The notes beneath the pieces are model-generated. The model saw nothing but the letters and a program-made list of their open reading frames with translations. It ran no database searches and was not told the DNA's origin. Made by a program: the position numbers and the translations under genes. From the NCBI GenBank assembly GCA_007120565.1, contig SKNK01000245.1, positions 1 to 14,644 on the forward strand: 14,644 nt of DNA, read 5' to 3'. Of the stretch, positions 1-7,347 are shown piece after piece (position 1 is the stretch's first letter; every line of letters begins with the position of its first letter). Source of the DNA: Nitriliruptoraceae bacterium. Lineage in GTDB: Bacteria; Actinomycetota; Nitriliruptoria; Nitriliruptorales; Nitriliruptoraceae.

Positions 1-302
1 GCGATGCGCGGTTCGTCGAGGAGGTCGAGGGCGCCGGATACTTCACCGTCGCGGAGGCACTCGCGAACGCGGGGAAGCACGCCGAGGCCTCGCAGATCGA
101 CGTCAGTCTGGCGCGTGACGCCAGCACGTTGCGGATCACGGTCAAGGACGACGGAGGTGGGTTCGACGTCGCCTCGGCGTTCGGCGACGGGTTGGCGAAC
201 CTCGCCGAACGCTTGGCCGCCCTCGGCGGCAACCTCGACGTCGCCAGCGAGCCCGGGCGTGGAACCACGATCAGCGCCCGTATCCGGGTCGCCGATGCCT
301 GA
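1..302 (+). CDS. Sensor histidine kinase, C-terminal ATPase domain (5'-truncated by window edge)
   Basis: Only the last 99 residues are present, read from base 3. They form the end of a HATPase_c domain of the NarL/NreB (HisKA_3) kinase type, which binds ATP and phosphorylates a partner response regulator. Visible landmarks are an N-box (YFTVAEALANAGKHA), the G1 box DDGGGF, a G2-like segment GLANLAERLAALGG and the terminal strand EPGRGTTISARI. The TGA stop at 300-302 overlaps the ATG of the next gene (295) by 8 bp, so kinase and regulator are almost certainly co-translated partners. The sensory and dimerisation domains lie before the window, so the stimulus cannot be inferred. Assignment to the NarL-type kinases is confident from both the boxes and the LuxR-output partner. 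Confidence 0.9.
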   Translation, partial: DARFVEEVEGAGYFTVAEALANAGKHAEASQIDVSLARDASTLRITVKDDGGGFDVASAFGDGLANLAERLAALGGNLDVASEPGRGTTISARIRVADA

Positions 303-981
303 ACCGCTCCGGATCGTGATCGCCGAGGACCACTACCTGGTCCGGGAGGGGGTACGCCGCGCACTGGAGGACGGCGGCGACGTCGTCGTGGTCGCCGCGG
401 TCGGAACCGCCCTCGAACTGGAGGCTGCGGTCGAAGGGCACCGACCGGACGTCGTGGTCACCGACATCCGTATGCCTCCGACCCATCACACCGAGGGCAT
501 CGAGGCAGCCCACCGGCTGCGGGCGGCGTACCCCGACCTCGGTGTCGTGGTCCTCTCGCAGTACGCCGAGGCGACCTACGCGTTCGAACTGCTCGGCGCA
601 GGCACCGCTGGCCTTGCCTACCTGCTCAAGGAACGTGTCGCCGACCCCGCACAGCTCGTCCACGCGGCGCACGAGGTGGCGCGGGGCGGGTCGGTCGTAG
701 ATCCCGACGTTGTCACCGCCCTGGTCACCAGCAACGCCCAGCAGCGTCGTTCGCCGATGGCGCAGCTGACCGACCGCGAACGGGATGTGCTCGAGCGGAT
801 GGCGCAAGGTCGGACCAACGCGGCGATCGCCGACCACTTGAGCCTGTCGGAGTCCTCGATCGAGAAGTACGCCACTTCGATCTTCGCCAAGCTCGGGCTC
901 ACCGATGAGCCGCAGACCCATCGGCGGGTCGCCGCGGTCATCACCTTCCTGCGAGACGCTGGTCGGGCCAAACCTCTCTGA
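295..981 (+). CDS. NarL/FixJ-family two-component response regulator
   Basis: This 228-residue protein has the normal length for the family. Residues 5-125 form a receiver domain: acidic pocket E11-D12, phosphoacceptor D57 in VVVTDIRMP, switch Ser88 in VVLSQY and the conserved Lys112 in YLLKE. Residues about 157-220 form a LuxR-type helix-turn-helix: LTDRERDVLERMAQGRTN, then the recognition segment LSESSIEKYATSIFAKLGL. Phosphorylation by the kinase encoded just upstream should control DNA binding. The ATG at 295 is embedded in the end of the kinase gene (ATGCCTGA), which supports this start. Target genes cannot be seen; the DoxX-like gene 71 bp downstream on the same strand is one candidate, but a stem-loop lies between them. 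Confidence 0.95.
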   Translation: MPEPLRIVIAEDHYLVREGVRRALEDGGDVVVVAAVGTALELEAAVEGHRPDVVVTDIRMPPTHHTEGIEAAHRLRAAYPDLGVVVLSQYAEATYAFELLGAGTAGLAYLLKERVADPAQLVHAAHEVARGGSVVDPDVVTALVTSNAQQRRSPMAQLTDRERDVLERMAQGRTNAAIADHLSLSESSIEKYATSIFAKLGLTDEPQTHRRVAAVITFLRDAGRAKPL

Positions 982-984
982 TGT

Positions 985-1008
985 CGCCGGCCAGACCGGT
1001 CGCTGGCG
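985..1008 (+). terminator. Stem-loop just after the response regulator stop
   Basis: CGCCGGC (985-991) can pair with GCTGGCG (1002-1008) through seven pairs including one G-U wobble, with a 10-nt loop, starting four bases after the TGA. No U-tract follows, so it could be an attenuating hairpin or chance pairing in GC-rich DNA rather than a true intrinsic terminator. Confidence 0.25.
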
Positions 1009-1052
1009 CTCTCGGGCGATCCACGGCGAGGGCGGCGACGTACCTTGAGGTG

Positions 1053-1544
1053 ATGACCACCTCTGGACCGGACCTCCCCGCCGCCCGCAGCCGCGCCATC
1101 GCGTGGCATGCACTTGGTGTCTTCCTGATCGTCGCCGGGATGGGCCATCTCGTCGCGCCGGACGAGTTCCTCGCGCAGGTGCCCCCGTGGCTGCCCGGCT
1201 GGCTCCCGAACCCTTCGACGATCGTGTTGCTCTCCGGACTCGTCGAACTCGCGCTGGGAGCGTCGGTCCTGCTGCTGCGGCGCCGTCGTCGTGTACTCGT
1301 CGGCTGGATCATCGCCGGGTTCTTCCTGGTCATCTTCCCGGGGAACATCAGCCAGGCCGTGACCGGAACCGATGCCTTCGGTCTCGAGTCAGCGACGGCC
1401 AGGGTGGTGCGTCTGGCGTTCCAGCCCCTCCTGATCGCGTGGGCGCTGTGGGCCAGCGGTGCGTGGTACGCCTGGCGTCGGGTCAGCAAGCCTCAGCAGC
1501 CGACATCGCGGGGCTCCGCTGCAGGTACGCCTCCAGGCGGCTGA
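1053..1544 (+). CDS. DoxX-like four-helix membrane protein
   Basis: A 163-residue integral membrane protein. Hydrophobic segments lie at about residues 16-34 (AWHALGVFLIVAGMGHLV), 57-76 (STIVLLSGLVELALGASVLL), 83-101 (VLVGWIIAGFFLVIFPGNI) and 121-141 (FQPLLIAWALWASGAWYAW). The glycine-rich first helix, the GLVEL glutamate in helix two and the FPGNI motif at the end of helix three are typical of DoxX-like membrane proteins; some family members are linked to redox or thiol stress, but most are uncharacterised. I chose ATG 1053, which follows TTGAGG closely; a longer frame opens at 981 but its extra 24 residues look non-coding. The 3' end overlaps the convergent regulator gene by 62 bp. Confidence 0.75.
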   Translation: MTTSGPDLPAARSRAIAWHALGVFLIVAGMGHLVAPDEFLAQVPPWLPGWLPNPSTIVLLSGLVELALGASVLLLRRRRRVLVGWIIAGFFLVIFPGNISQAVTGTDAFGLESATARVVRLAFQPLLIAWALWASGAWYAWRRVSKPQQPTSRGSAAGTPPGG

Positions 1545-4503
1545 GCTCGGTGCTGGGGGCGATACCCGCACGTTGGAGGGCTCCGCGACCCTCAGCGAGC
1601 AACTGCAACGCTCGGGATCGACGGCCCTGTTCCGCCAAGAGCCGCGCAGCCGCGAGGTAGCGGTCCTCGGCGATCGGATCCCGTTCCAACGCCGCCAGCA
1701 ACGAACGGATCGCATCGTCGATCCGGCCGTCGCCTGCGGTCTCGTCGGCGACGGCGTCATGCATCGCGAGGGCCTGTAGCTCGAGTTGTCGCCGCGCCGG
1801 CTCAGCCCACTCCCGGTAGCCGAGGCTCGGGACAGCCTCTCCCCGGTACAGCTCCAGTGCAGCCGCCGCCGACCGTTCACGGTTCGCGGCGGGGTCATCG
1901 GCCTGGCGGCAGAAGCTCAGGAACTCCTCGGCGTCGACCGTCACGCTCGAGCGGAGCCGCAACAGGTCGTCGTGCCGTTCGATCAGATCTCCGAGGTCGC
2001 GACGCGTGCGACGGAGCACGGTCCGGAGTCGCTCGCGGCCCCGTGCAGGTTCGGTGTCTGGCCACAACGCTTCGATCGCCTGGTCGACCGTGCTCAGTCG
2101 GTCGTTGAGGGCCAGGAACGCGACGAGCTCTCCGGGGCGTCCTGACGGCTCGATGACCTCGTGCCCAACCTCGATGGTGAAACCGCCGAGCACGTTGAGG
2201 TGCGTGCGGGGTGTCGCGTCACGGGCGCTCGCAGAGCTCCGCTCGGCGAAGGGAAGGAGCAGGTGAGCGATCCGAGGTTCGTGGATCAGCGGCAGGTCGG
2301 GATACCCCAGCTGGGCCGCCTCCTCGAAGGCCGCGGCGGCGAGGGCCTGGGTTCGCTGGTCGCCCGCCTCGTGACAGGCGAACGCGTGGAGCAGGGTGAC
2401 CCGCCAGCGGTCGCGAGGTTCGACCCGGCTACCGCCGTCGAGTTCGGCGAGGACGGTCTCCGCACGGGCGAGGTCGCCCGAATGAGCAGCCACCACGAAC
2501 GCAGCCGTTGTGACCAGATCGGTGGTACCCGGATCCCGCTTGCGGGCCTCAGCGAGCAGGCGCTCCGCGTCGTCGAGAAGGCCGACTCGGGCCAGCAGTT
2601 GGGCGGCGTCGGCCCGGAAGAACGCCCCATCGCTGGTATCGACGATGACGTCGGATCGTTCGACCGCTCGACATGCCGCCCAGGTTGCCTCGGCATCGCC
2701 CTGCTGTGACGCCATCCTGGCTGCGGCCCACCGGGTGAAGGCCGCGGCACGCTCGTTGCCCAGGGTCCCGATCGCGTTGGTCGTCCGGCGCAGTTCGGCG
2801 AGCACCGCCTGAGCTTCGGCGTACCGCCCGAGGTCCACCAGGACGAACGCGCGGTAGGGCAGGATCGCGACCCGCATGGTGACGCTGCTCGGAGCGGCGT
2901 CCAGAGCCTGGTCGAGTTGCTCGAGCGCCGCGTCGTACCGCCCGAGAGGGATCGACGCGAACGTCGCGGCGATCACGCGGTTGGCGACCGCATGGGTCAG
3001 CGCCCCCTCGCGCTGGAACGCCTGAGCGGCCTCGTCGAGCCGCCGAGCACCGACGCGGAGGGCGGCGGCCGTGCGTCGGCTCGCCGTGGCCCGTCCGACG
3101 CCACCTAGCAGCCGCGCCCGCGCCATCGGGGGGAGGTCGGGCCGCGCCAGCAGCTCCTCTGCCTCACCGACCAAGCGGTCATCGTTGTGGGCCACGGCCC
3201 GCATCGTGAGGTCGGCGGCGTGAACCTCCAGGGCCTCGGGGTCGTGGTCGGCATCGCTGCCGCGCTCCTCGATCAGACGAGTGGCGCGCTGGATCGACTC
3301 GGCGTACGCCTCGGAGTGGCCGGCGACGATGTAGGAGTCGGCGAGGTCGATCAGGATCCGGGGGTGGGCGGCGAGGAGACGATGGGGCAGCGCCGCGACC
3401 GCCGCCGCGTGATCGGTTGGGTCGATGCGACCGATCAACGCCGGCGGCAGGTTCACGAGCAGTTTGGCGAGGTCCTCCTCGAGGTGGGCGGCCTCCAACA
3501 CCTCGAGCGCCGCCCCAGGTAGCGCCGAGTCCACGTAGTGGTGTGCAGCCAGCCGCGTGAGATGCTCGTCCCGTACCTCGGGCGCGATGCTGTCGCGCAC
3601 CGCGGCGGGGATCGCCCACCTGCCAGGCTGCGCAGCGTCGAGTGGAAGCCCCAGGTCGATGAGTGCCGCGACCCCGCCAGAGATGCCCGCAGACTCCACG
3701 AGGTGATCGTCCAGGGCCGGCAGGACCGAGAGCTGCGCGACGGCCTCTCGCACCGGCGGGGGAGCTGCGGCGAGCAACGAGCCAACCAGGTCCGGGAGGG
3801 TCGCTGGTCGGCCCGTGAGCTCGGTCGCTTCGCGCTCCACCTCGCTGTTCGATCCTGATGCGGCCCGCTGGAGTCGAACGCCGGCGAGGGAGACCGCGGC
3901 TGCCCAGCCGTCGCACCCGTGAGTGATCCGATCGACGTCGGTGTCGTTGAGCAAGCTGGTGACGTCCCCGCCGAACAGGTCGCCGGCCTCGGCCGGGGTG
4001 AAGCGCAGTTCGCCTGGGCCGATCACGACGCTGTCCGTCCCGGTCAACCGCTGCCGTGCGACCTCGGGTAGGCGCCTGCCGGAGAGGACGAGGCGATGAG
4101 GGGCGGGCCAGCTGTCGATCAGGTGTGCGATGACCCCCGCGAGGTCATCCTCTGCAAGCTGGAGGTCATCGATCAGGATGAGCAGGCGCTCCGCTTGCCG
4201 CTCCAGCCAGGGGAGGAGGACCCCAACCAGATCCCCGTCGCTTCCCTGTTTCAGGGCGGCAGCGAGGTCGCTGAGCCCGTTCAGACTCAGCGATCGGTGC
4301 AGCCGGCTGCGCAGCTGGTCACGCGTGCCCCGGGTGCCGCTCAGATCGGCGAGGACCGCGGGGCCGTCATGGTCGGCAGCGAGGTGTCGCAGCAGCGTTG
4401 ACTTGCCGGCACCGGAAGGCGCCTCGAGCACGACGATCCGAGCAGTAGACGCCAGGTCGACGAGCCGAGGTCGGATCACGTTCTCCGCGATACTGATCCC
4501 CAT
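1483..4503 (-). CDS. Large STAND-type transcriptional regulator: MalT-like ATPase, TPR region and C-terminal SARP/BTAD module
   Basis: A 1006-residue cytoplasmic regulator. Residues 22-36 hold a Walker A loop (APSGAGKST, Lys34) and residues 107-113 a Walker B strand (LLILIDD). Residues 193-212 (THGCDGWAAAVSLAGVRLQ) match the GW-A-LA signature of MalT/LuxR-type STAND ATPases. About 315-755 is helical repeat sequence resembling TPRs, usually an effector-sensing superhelix. Residues about 766-852 form an OmpR-like winged helix (LNVLGGFTIEVG, then RGRERLRTVLRRTRRDLG), followed by a bacterial transcriptional activation domain at about 858-993 (ELYRGEAVPSLGYREWAEP; ALERDPIAEDRYLAAARLL). In classical AfsR the SARP module is N-terminal; here it is C-terminal, where MalT carries its LuxR domain. 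The ATG at 4503 has a GC-rich hairpin directly upstream and no clear ribosome binding site, so the start is less certain than the function. It is the last gene of the leftward group. Confidence 0.9.
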   Translation of the reverse strand: MGISIAENVIRPRLVDLASTARIVVLEAPSGAGKSTLLRHLAADHDGPAVLADLSGTRGTRDQLRSRLHRSLSLNGLSDLAAALKQGSDGDLVGVLLPWLERQAERLLILIDDLQLAEDDLAGVIAHLIDSWPAPHRLVLSGRRLPEVARQRLTGTDSVVIGPGELRFTPAEAGDLFGGDVTSLLNDTDVDRITHGCDGWAAAVSLAGVRLQRAASGSNSEVEREATELTGRPATLPDLVGSLLAAAPPPVREAVAQLSVLPALDDHLVESAGISGGVAALIDLGLPLDAAQPGRWAIPAAVRDSIAPEVRDEHLTRLAAHHYVDSALPGAALEVLEAAHLEEDLAKLLVNLPPALIGRIDPTDHAAAVAALPHRLLAAHPRILIDLADSYIVAGHSEAYAESIQRATRLIEERGSDADHDPEALEVHAADLTMRAVAHNDDRLVGEAEELLARPDLPPMARARLLGGVGRATASRRTAAALRVGARRLDEAAQAFQREGALTHAVANRVIAATFASIPLGRYDAALEQLDQALDAAPSSVTMRVAILPYRAFVLVDLGRYAEAQAVLAELRRTTNAIGTLGNERAAAFTRWAAARMASQQGDAEATWAACRAVERSDVIVDTSDGAFFRADAAQLLARVGLLDDAERLLAEARKRDPGTTDLVTTAAFVVAAHSGDLARAETVLAELDGGSRVEPRDRWRVTLLHAFACHEAGDQRTQALAAAAFEEAAQLGYPDLPLIHEPRIAHLLLPFAERSSASARDATPRTHLNVLGGFTIEVGHEVIEPSGRPGELVAFLALNDRLSTVDQAIEALWPDTEPARGRERLRTVLRRTRRDLGDLIERHDDLLRLRSSVTVDAEEFLSFCRQADDPAANRERSAAAALELYRGEAVPSLGYREWAEPARRQLELQALAMHDAVADETAGDGRIDDAIRSLLAALERDPIAEDRYLAAARLLAEQGRRSRALQLLAEGRGALQRAGIAPSTELSRLEAYLQRSPAMSAAEAC

Positions 4504-4508
4504 CCAGG

Positions 4509-4530
4509 CCGCCCGACGTGGGGCGGGCGG
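4509..4530 (-). promoter_or_regulatory. GC-rich inverted repeat directly upstream of the SARP regulator start
   Basis: CCGCCCG (4509-4515) and CGGGCGG (4524-4530) are perfect 7-bp arms around 8 bases. In the mRNA the 3' arm ends five bases before the AUG and contains the only purine-rich, SD-like bases, so the stem would cover the ribosome landing site. It is either a translational control element or a hint that the start codon is misplaced. Confidence 0.35.
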
Positions 4531-4659
4531 ATCCCGACCGTGGGCAGGGCTGGAGGGTACCCCGCTGCTCTCTCTCGCCGACGCGGAGGGCTGCGCTCGG
4601 GGGAGGTCGTCCCAGCAGATCGGGAGTCGAGCAGGACCGCGGTTCGGGCACTCCGCAGG

Positions 4660-5292
4660 TCAGTCGGTCTCGCGCTCGTCGAAGCTGATGAAGAGCATGA
4701 CCGGCAGGTGGGACGAGTCGTTGCCGTCCATGTCGGGGATGCCCAGGTTGTTGCTCACGTACAGGACGGCTCTGTCGAAGCCGTGCCCATGGAAGTGCCA
4801 CGGGTTGTCCTGGATGTCGTCGCGTACGTGCACGTCGTTGAACTCGGCGGGGAGTGCCTCGTCGTAGAAGGCGCTCCACTCCTCGACCGTGCCGTCGATG
4901 GCGATGTTGAGCGCCATGGCCAGGCCGACCTCCTCGAACTCGCCAACCTCCATGCGCACGATCATGTACTCGTCGGGCAGGGGGAAGGCCGCGGGGAACT
5001 CTGCTGGCAGGACCCGATCGTTGCCCGTTCCGGCGTCACCCTCCGCTTGCTCCTCCGGCACCTCCGAGGGTGCGGCTTCCGCCGAACTCTCCATCTCCGT
5101 CGGCTCTTCCGCCGTCGACCCCTGGGCGGTCTCCTCAGCCTGTGGCGCGTCTTCCTCGGAGCCCATGACCAGGTCGAGGGCATCGTCGCAGGCCGTTGCC
5201 CCCAGGAGGAGCACCAGGATCGTGACCGCATGGCGGAGTCGGACGCTGCTCCGCTTCGCGGAGCCTGGGCGCGAGGAGGTAGCGGCGTCCAT
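4660..5292 (-). CDS. Predicted lipoprotein of unknown function
   Basis: 210 residues. An arginine-rich N-terminus (SVRLRH) precedes a hydrophobic stretch (about 21-33) ending in LLGATAC, a plausible lipobox with Cys35 as the lipidated residue. Residues about 42-88 are a Glu/Ala/Ser/Thr-rich acidic linker. The rest (about 96-210) looks like a compact domain beginning LPAEFPAAFPLPDEYMIV and containing an aromatic/histidine cluster (NPWHFHGHGF). I do not recognise the family; the general plan is that of actinobacterial surface lipoproteins. ATG 5292 was chosen over an upstream in-frame start because AGGGAG (5299-5304) lies six bases before it and the signal sequence then has normal length. It lies between the hydrolase (137 bp upstream) and the SARP regulator (156 bp downstream) on the same strand. 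Confidence 0.8.
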   Translation of the reverse strand: MDAATSSRPGSAKRSSVRLRHAVTILVLLLGATACDDALDLVMGSEEDAPQAEETAQGSTAEEPTEMESSAEAAPSEVPEEQAEGDAGTGNDRVLPAEFPAAFPLPDEYMIVRMEVGEFEEVGLAMALNIAIDGTVEEWSAFYDEALPAEFNDVHVRDDIQDNPWHFHGHGFDRAVLYVSNNLGIPDMDGNDSSHLPVMLFISFDERETD

Positions 5293-5354
5293 GGGGTGCT
5301 CCCTGGGTGACGTTGTGCGACGGTGCCGGCGCGTGCCCCGCGCTTGACGTTCAG

Positions 5355-5389
5355 GAGCGTGCACGAGGAGCGTGTCACGAGCGTGTCAC
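5355..5389 (-). repeat. Tandem 11-bp direct repeats upstream of the lipoprotein gene, possible activator site
   Basis: Two adjacent perfect copies of GAGCGTGTCAC (5368-5378 and 5379-5389) are preceded by a third copy lacking one T (GAGCGTGCAC, 5355-5364). They lie 63-97 bp upstream of the lipoprotein ATG. An 11-bp period places each copy on the same DNA face, as with OmpR/SARP-type operators. Function is inferred; no clear -10 box is visible. Confidence 0.4.
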
Positions 5390-5429
5390 CGCGGGATGGG
5401 TGGTCCCTCGCCCACCGTGTCGGGGCGGT

Positions 5430-6107
5430 TCAGGTGTGGAGATGCTCGGCGAAGAACCGCTCGATCCGTTCCCAAGCCTGCTTCGCCGTCGGACCATCGA
5501 AAGCGATCCGTAGCGGGCGCAGTGCGGCGGGTTCGTCGTTCATGAAGCTGTGCCCGACCCCAGGGAACACCTTGACATCGATCGGAACGCCGTGGTCGTT
5601 CAGCGCGGCTTCGTATCGGCGTGCGGTGTCCTTCGGCACGAGCAGGTCCGACTCCCCGTAGTTGGCCACCACCGGGCAACTCCCGGCGAGCAGGGCCGGG
5701 TCCTTGGGCACCCGTCCGTAGTTGACCGCTGCGGCGGCGAACGGCGATCGGGCTGCCGCGACGACGGCGAACCCTCCTCCCATGCAGAACCCGATGACGC
5801 CGATGCGGTCGCCGTCGACACCGTCGCGGTCAGCGAGCCACTGGCGGACGCGTTCGATCCGATCGGTCGTGCCGCGGCGGGACGGGTCGAGGGCATCCCG
5901 GGTCGTGCTGGCGATGCAGCCGATCCCTCCGCTGAACAGGGCCGGGGCGGCAGCCGCGTACCCCAGGTCGACGAGGTGGTGCACGATCCGGCGTATGTCG
6001 CGGTTGAGGCCGGATGCCTCGTGCAGGACGACCACCGCCGGCCAGGGGGCTGGCGTCGCCGGGCGATGGACGAGGACCTGGGTGCCGTCGACGTCGACCA
6101 GTTGCAC
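5430..6107 (-). CDS. Dienelactone hydrolase family protein (alpha/beta hydrolase)
   Basis: 225 residues, close to the usual length of the family. It is a cytoplasmic alpha/beta hydrolase with a cysteine nucleophile: Cys108 in GVIGFCMGGG, likely acid Asp154 in NYGESDLLVP and His186 in FPGVGHSFMN. The early VVVLHEASGLN segment carries the conserved Glu30, which interacts with the nucleophile in characterised enzymes. True dienelactone hydrolases open 4-carboxymethylenebutenolide to maleylacetate, but the family is broad and many members act on other esters or lactones, so the substrate is not assured. The start is GTG 6107, with a perfect AGGAGG (complement of 6114-6119) six bases upstream. It follows the heliorhodopsin gene on the same strand after 144 bp. 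No signal peptide is visible. Confidence 0.9.
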   Translation of the reverse strand: MQLVDVDGTQVLVHRPATPAPWPAVVVLHEASGLNRDIRRIVHHLVDLGYAAAAPALFSGGIGCIASTTRDALDPSRRGTTDRIERVRQWLADRDGVDGDRIGVIGFCMGGGFAVVAAARSPFAAAAVNYGRVPKDPALLAGSCPVVANYGESDLLVPKDTARRYEAALNDHGVPIDVKVFPGVGHSFMNDEPAALRPLRIAFDGPTAKQAWERIERFFAEHLHT

Positions 6108-6251
6108 GGCCAGCCTCCTGGGAACCTCGTCCGTTGTGTCGCCGCGGCGCCCTGCGTTGTGTGGATCCGCCTACCCAGCGTGGACCGCACCGTAGACGAA
6201 GCTGCTGGCAGCCTCGGTGGCCGGGTGGATGTGGTGCCCCTCGGAAGTGGC

Positions 6252-7058
6252 TTAGGACCGGAGGACGTTGGCGAACACCAGCCACGCCAGGAGGGTCTTC
6301 GCGGCCAGGCTCAGCAGGATGTAGGCGTACTCGCCGTGGACGTAGTCACGCCAGCGTCCAACCTGCGCGTACTGCAGGACCATGTTGCCGGCGAACGACC
6401 AGAACAGCACCAGCTGGAAGCCGTAGATGGCGTACACGAAGCCGGGAACGTCTCCACCGGCAGCGACGAGGTAGATGCCGAGGATCACCCACGGGATCGC
6501 GCCGGCGAAGGTGCCGAACCAGAACGCGCTCCACCGCGCCTCGCCGGGCGCTTCGTGACGTTCCATGAGCAGGCCGAAGAGGATCATGCACGTGTTGATC
6601 GCGAAGATGGCGATGACGGCGGCGAGGTCCCAGATCCCGACGAAGGCCGCGATCAGCACGACCATGATCGAGGAGCTGATCGCGTACTCGTACCAGCGTG
6701 CGTCGTTCGAACGCCGGTCGAGCTTGTTCTGGTACCAGTCGACCACTCGGGGTGCCGCGACGATCAGGTGGTCGGTTGCAGCGAACAGCAGGAACACCGC
6801 GACGAGCAGTCCGACCCGCAGTTCGAAGATCAGCTCGGGTTGCCCGATGCCGGCTTGTACCGGGTCGTCGGCGAGCCACGTGGCAAGCACGGGAAGTGCG
6901 AAGTCGTTGCTCAACGCCAGGATGATGATGCCCTGCGCGAGGTGGACGAGACCAACGACGACGTTGAACCAGCGAAGCCGGGCGTAGCGCTCCGACCGGC
7001 GTGCCTCAGCGCCGTTGACCGGAGCGGGGGCCTGCGAACCTTCGGATGAACCGGACAT
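6252..7058 (-). CDS. Heliorhodopsin (seven-helix retinal protein)
   Basis: 268 residues with seven hydrophobic segments at about 30-50, 78-101, 123-143, 144-165, 181-200, 204-230 and 244-265. The heliorhodopsin hallmarks are present: RWFNVVVGLVHLAQG in helix one (His39), ATDHLIV in helix two (His97), RWYEYAISSS in helix three (counterion Glu124) and LAAKTLLAWLVFANVL in helix seven (retinal-binding Lys254). Their spacing closely follows that of heliorhodopsin 48C12 (H23, H80, E107, K241). The Arg-rich N-terminus (ARRSERYARLRW) fits the inverted topology of this family, with the N-terminus in the cytoplasm. Heliorhodopsins bind retinal and have slow photocycles; most show no ion pumping and are thought to be sensory or regulatory. 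ATG 7058 was preferred to GTG 7100 because AGAGAG precedes it and the extra 14 residues look non-coding. No retinal-synthesis gene is in the window. Confidence 0.93.
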   Translation of the reverse strand: MSGSSEGSQAPAPVNGAEARRSERYARLRWFNVVVGLVHLAQGIIILALSNDFALPVLATWLADDPVQAGIGQPELIFELRVGLLVAVFLLFAATDHLIVAAPRVVDWYQNKLDRRSNDARWYEYAISSSIMVVLIAAFVGIWDLAAVIAIFAINTCMILFGLLMERHEAPGEARWSAFWFGTFAGAIPWVILGIYLVAAGGDVPGFVYAIYGFQLVLFWSFAGNMVLQYAQVGRWRDYVHGEYAYILLSLAAKTLLAWLVFANVLRS

Positions 7059-7347
7059 CGTCGTCTCTCTGCGTTCAGCGGAAGGCGTCCAGCGGACCAC
7101 CCCCGCGATCGTGGCCTGGATGGGCGTTCGACAGAAGGGCCGGTGGTCCCACCAGAGCTGATGCGCCAGGCTCGGTCAACCCCGAAGGTGTGGGTGGGCG
7201 AACACGACCGGTTCGATGCCTCCGACCCCTTGGACCGGTCGGTGCTGCCCCGTCACCCTGGCTTGCACTCAGACATCGCGTTGCGTGCAACCTCGGTTCG
7301 GCGGTCGGCGTCTCACCAGGAGCAGCCCAGAGGATCGGAGCAAGCGG
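7059..7347. other. Divergent intergenic region between heliorhodopsin and lipoprotein genes
   Basis: This 289-bp stretch must hold promoters for both directions. No convincing -35/-10 pair was found by eye. It contains a small palindrome, GTTGC-GT-GCAAC (7280-7291), and an overlapping inverted repeat TTGCAC (7263-7268) / GTGCAA (7285-7290). No credible small gene is seen. Confidence 0.5.
7280..7291. promoter_or_regulatory. Small palindrome in the heliorhodopsin/lipoprotein divergent region
   Basis: GTTGC and GCAAC form perfect 5-bp arms around GT. It lies 56 bp before the lipoprotein start. Its arms also occur in the palindrome before the maleylacetate reductase gene (GTTGCGAACGCAAC), but with different spacing. 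The role is unknown and chance is possible. Confidence 0.2.

Noticed and set aside
5550..7049. Rightward open frame of 499 codons across the hydrolase and heliorhodopsin genes
   Set aside because: It is antisense to two recognisable genes and its composition (Asp/Gly/Val/Arg-rich, no domain) is that of a mirror frame in GC-rich DNA.
7263..7291. Promoter with TTGCAC as -35 before the lipoprotein gene
   Set aside because: No TANNNT box is found at a suitable distance; the sequence may simply be part of overlapping palindromes.
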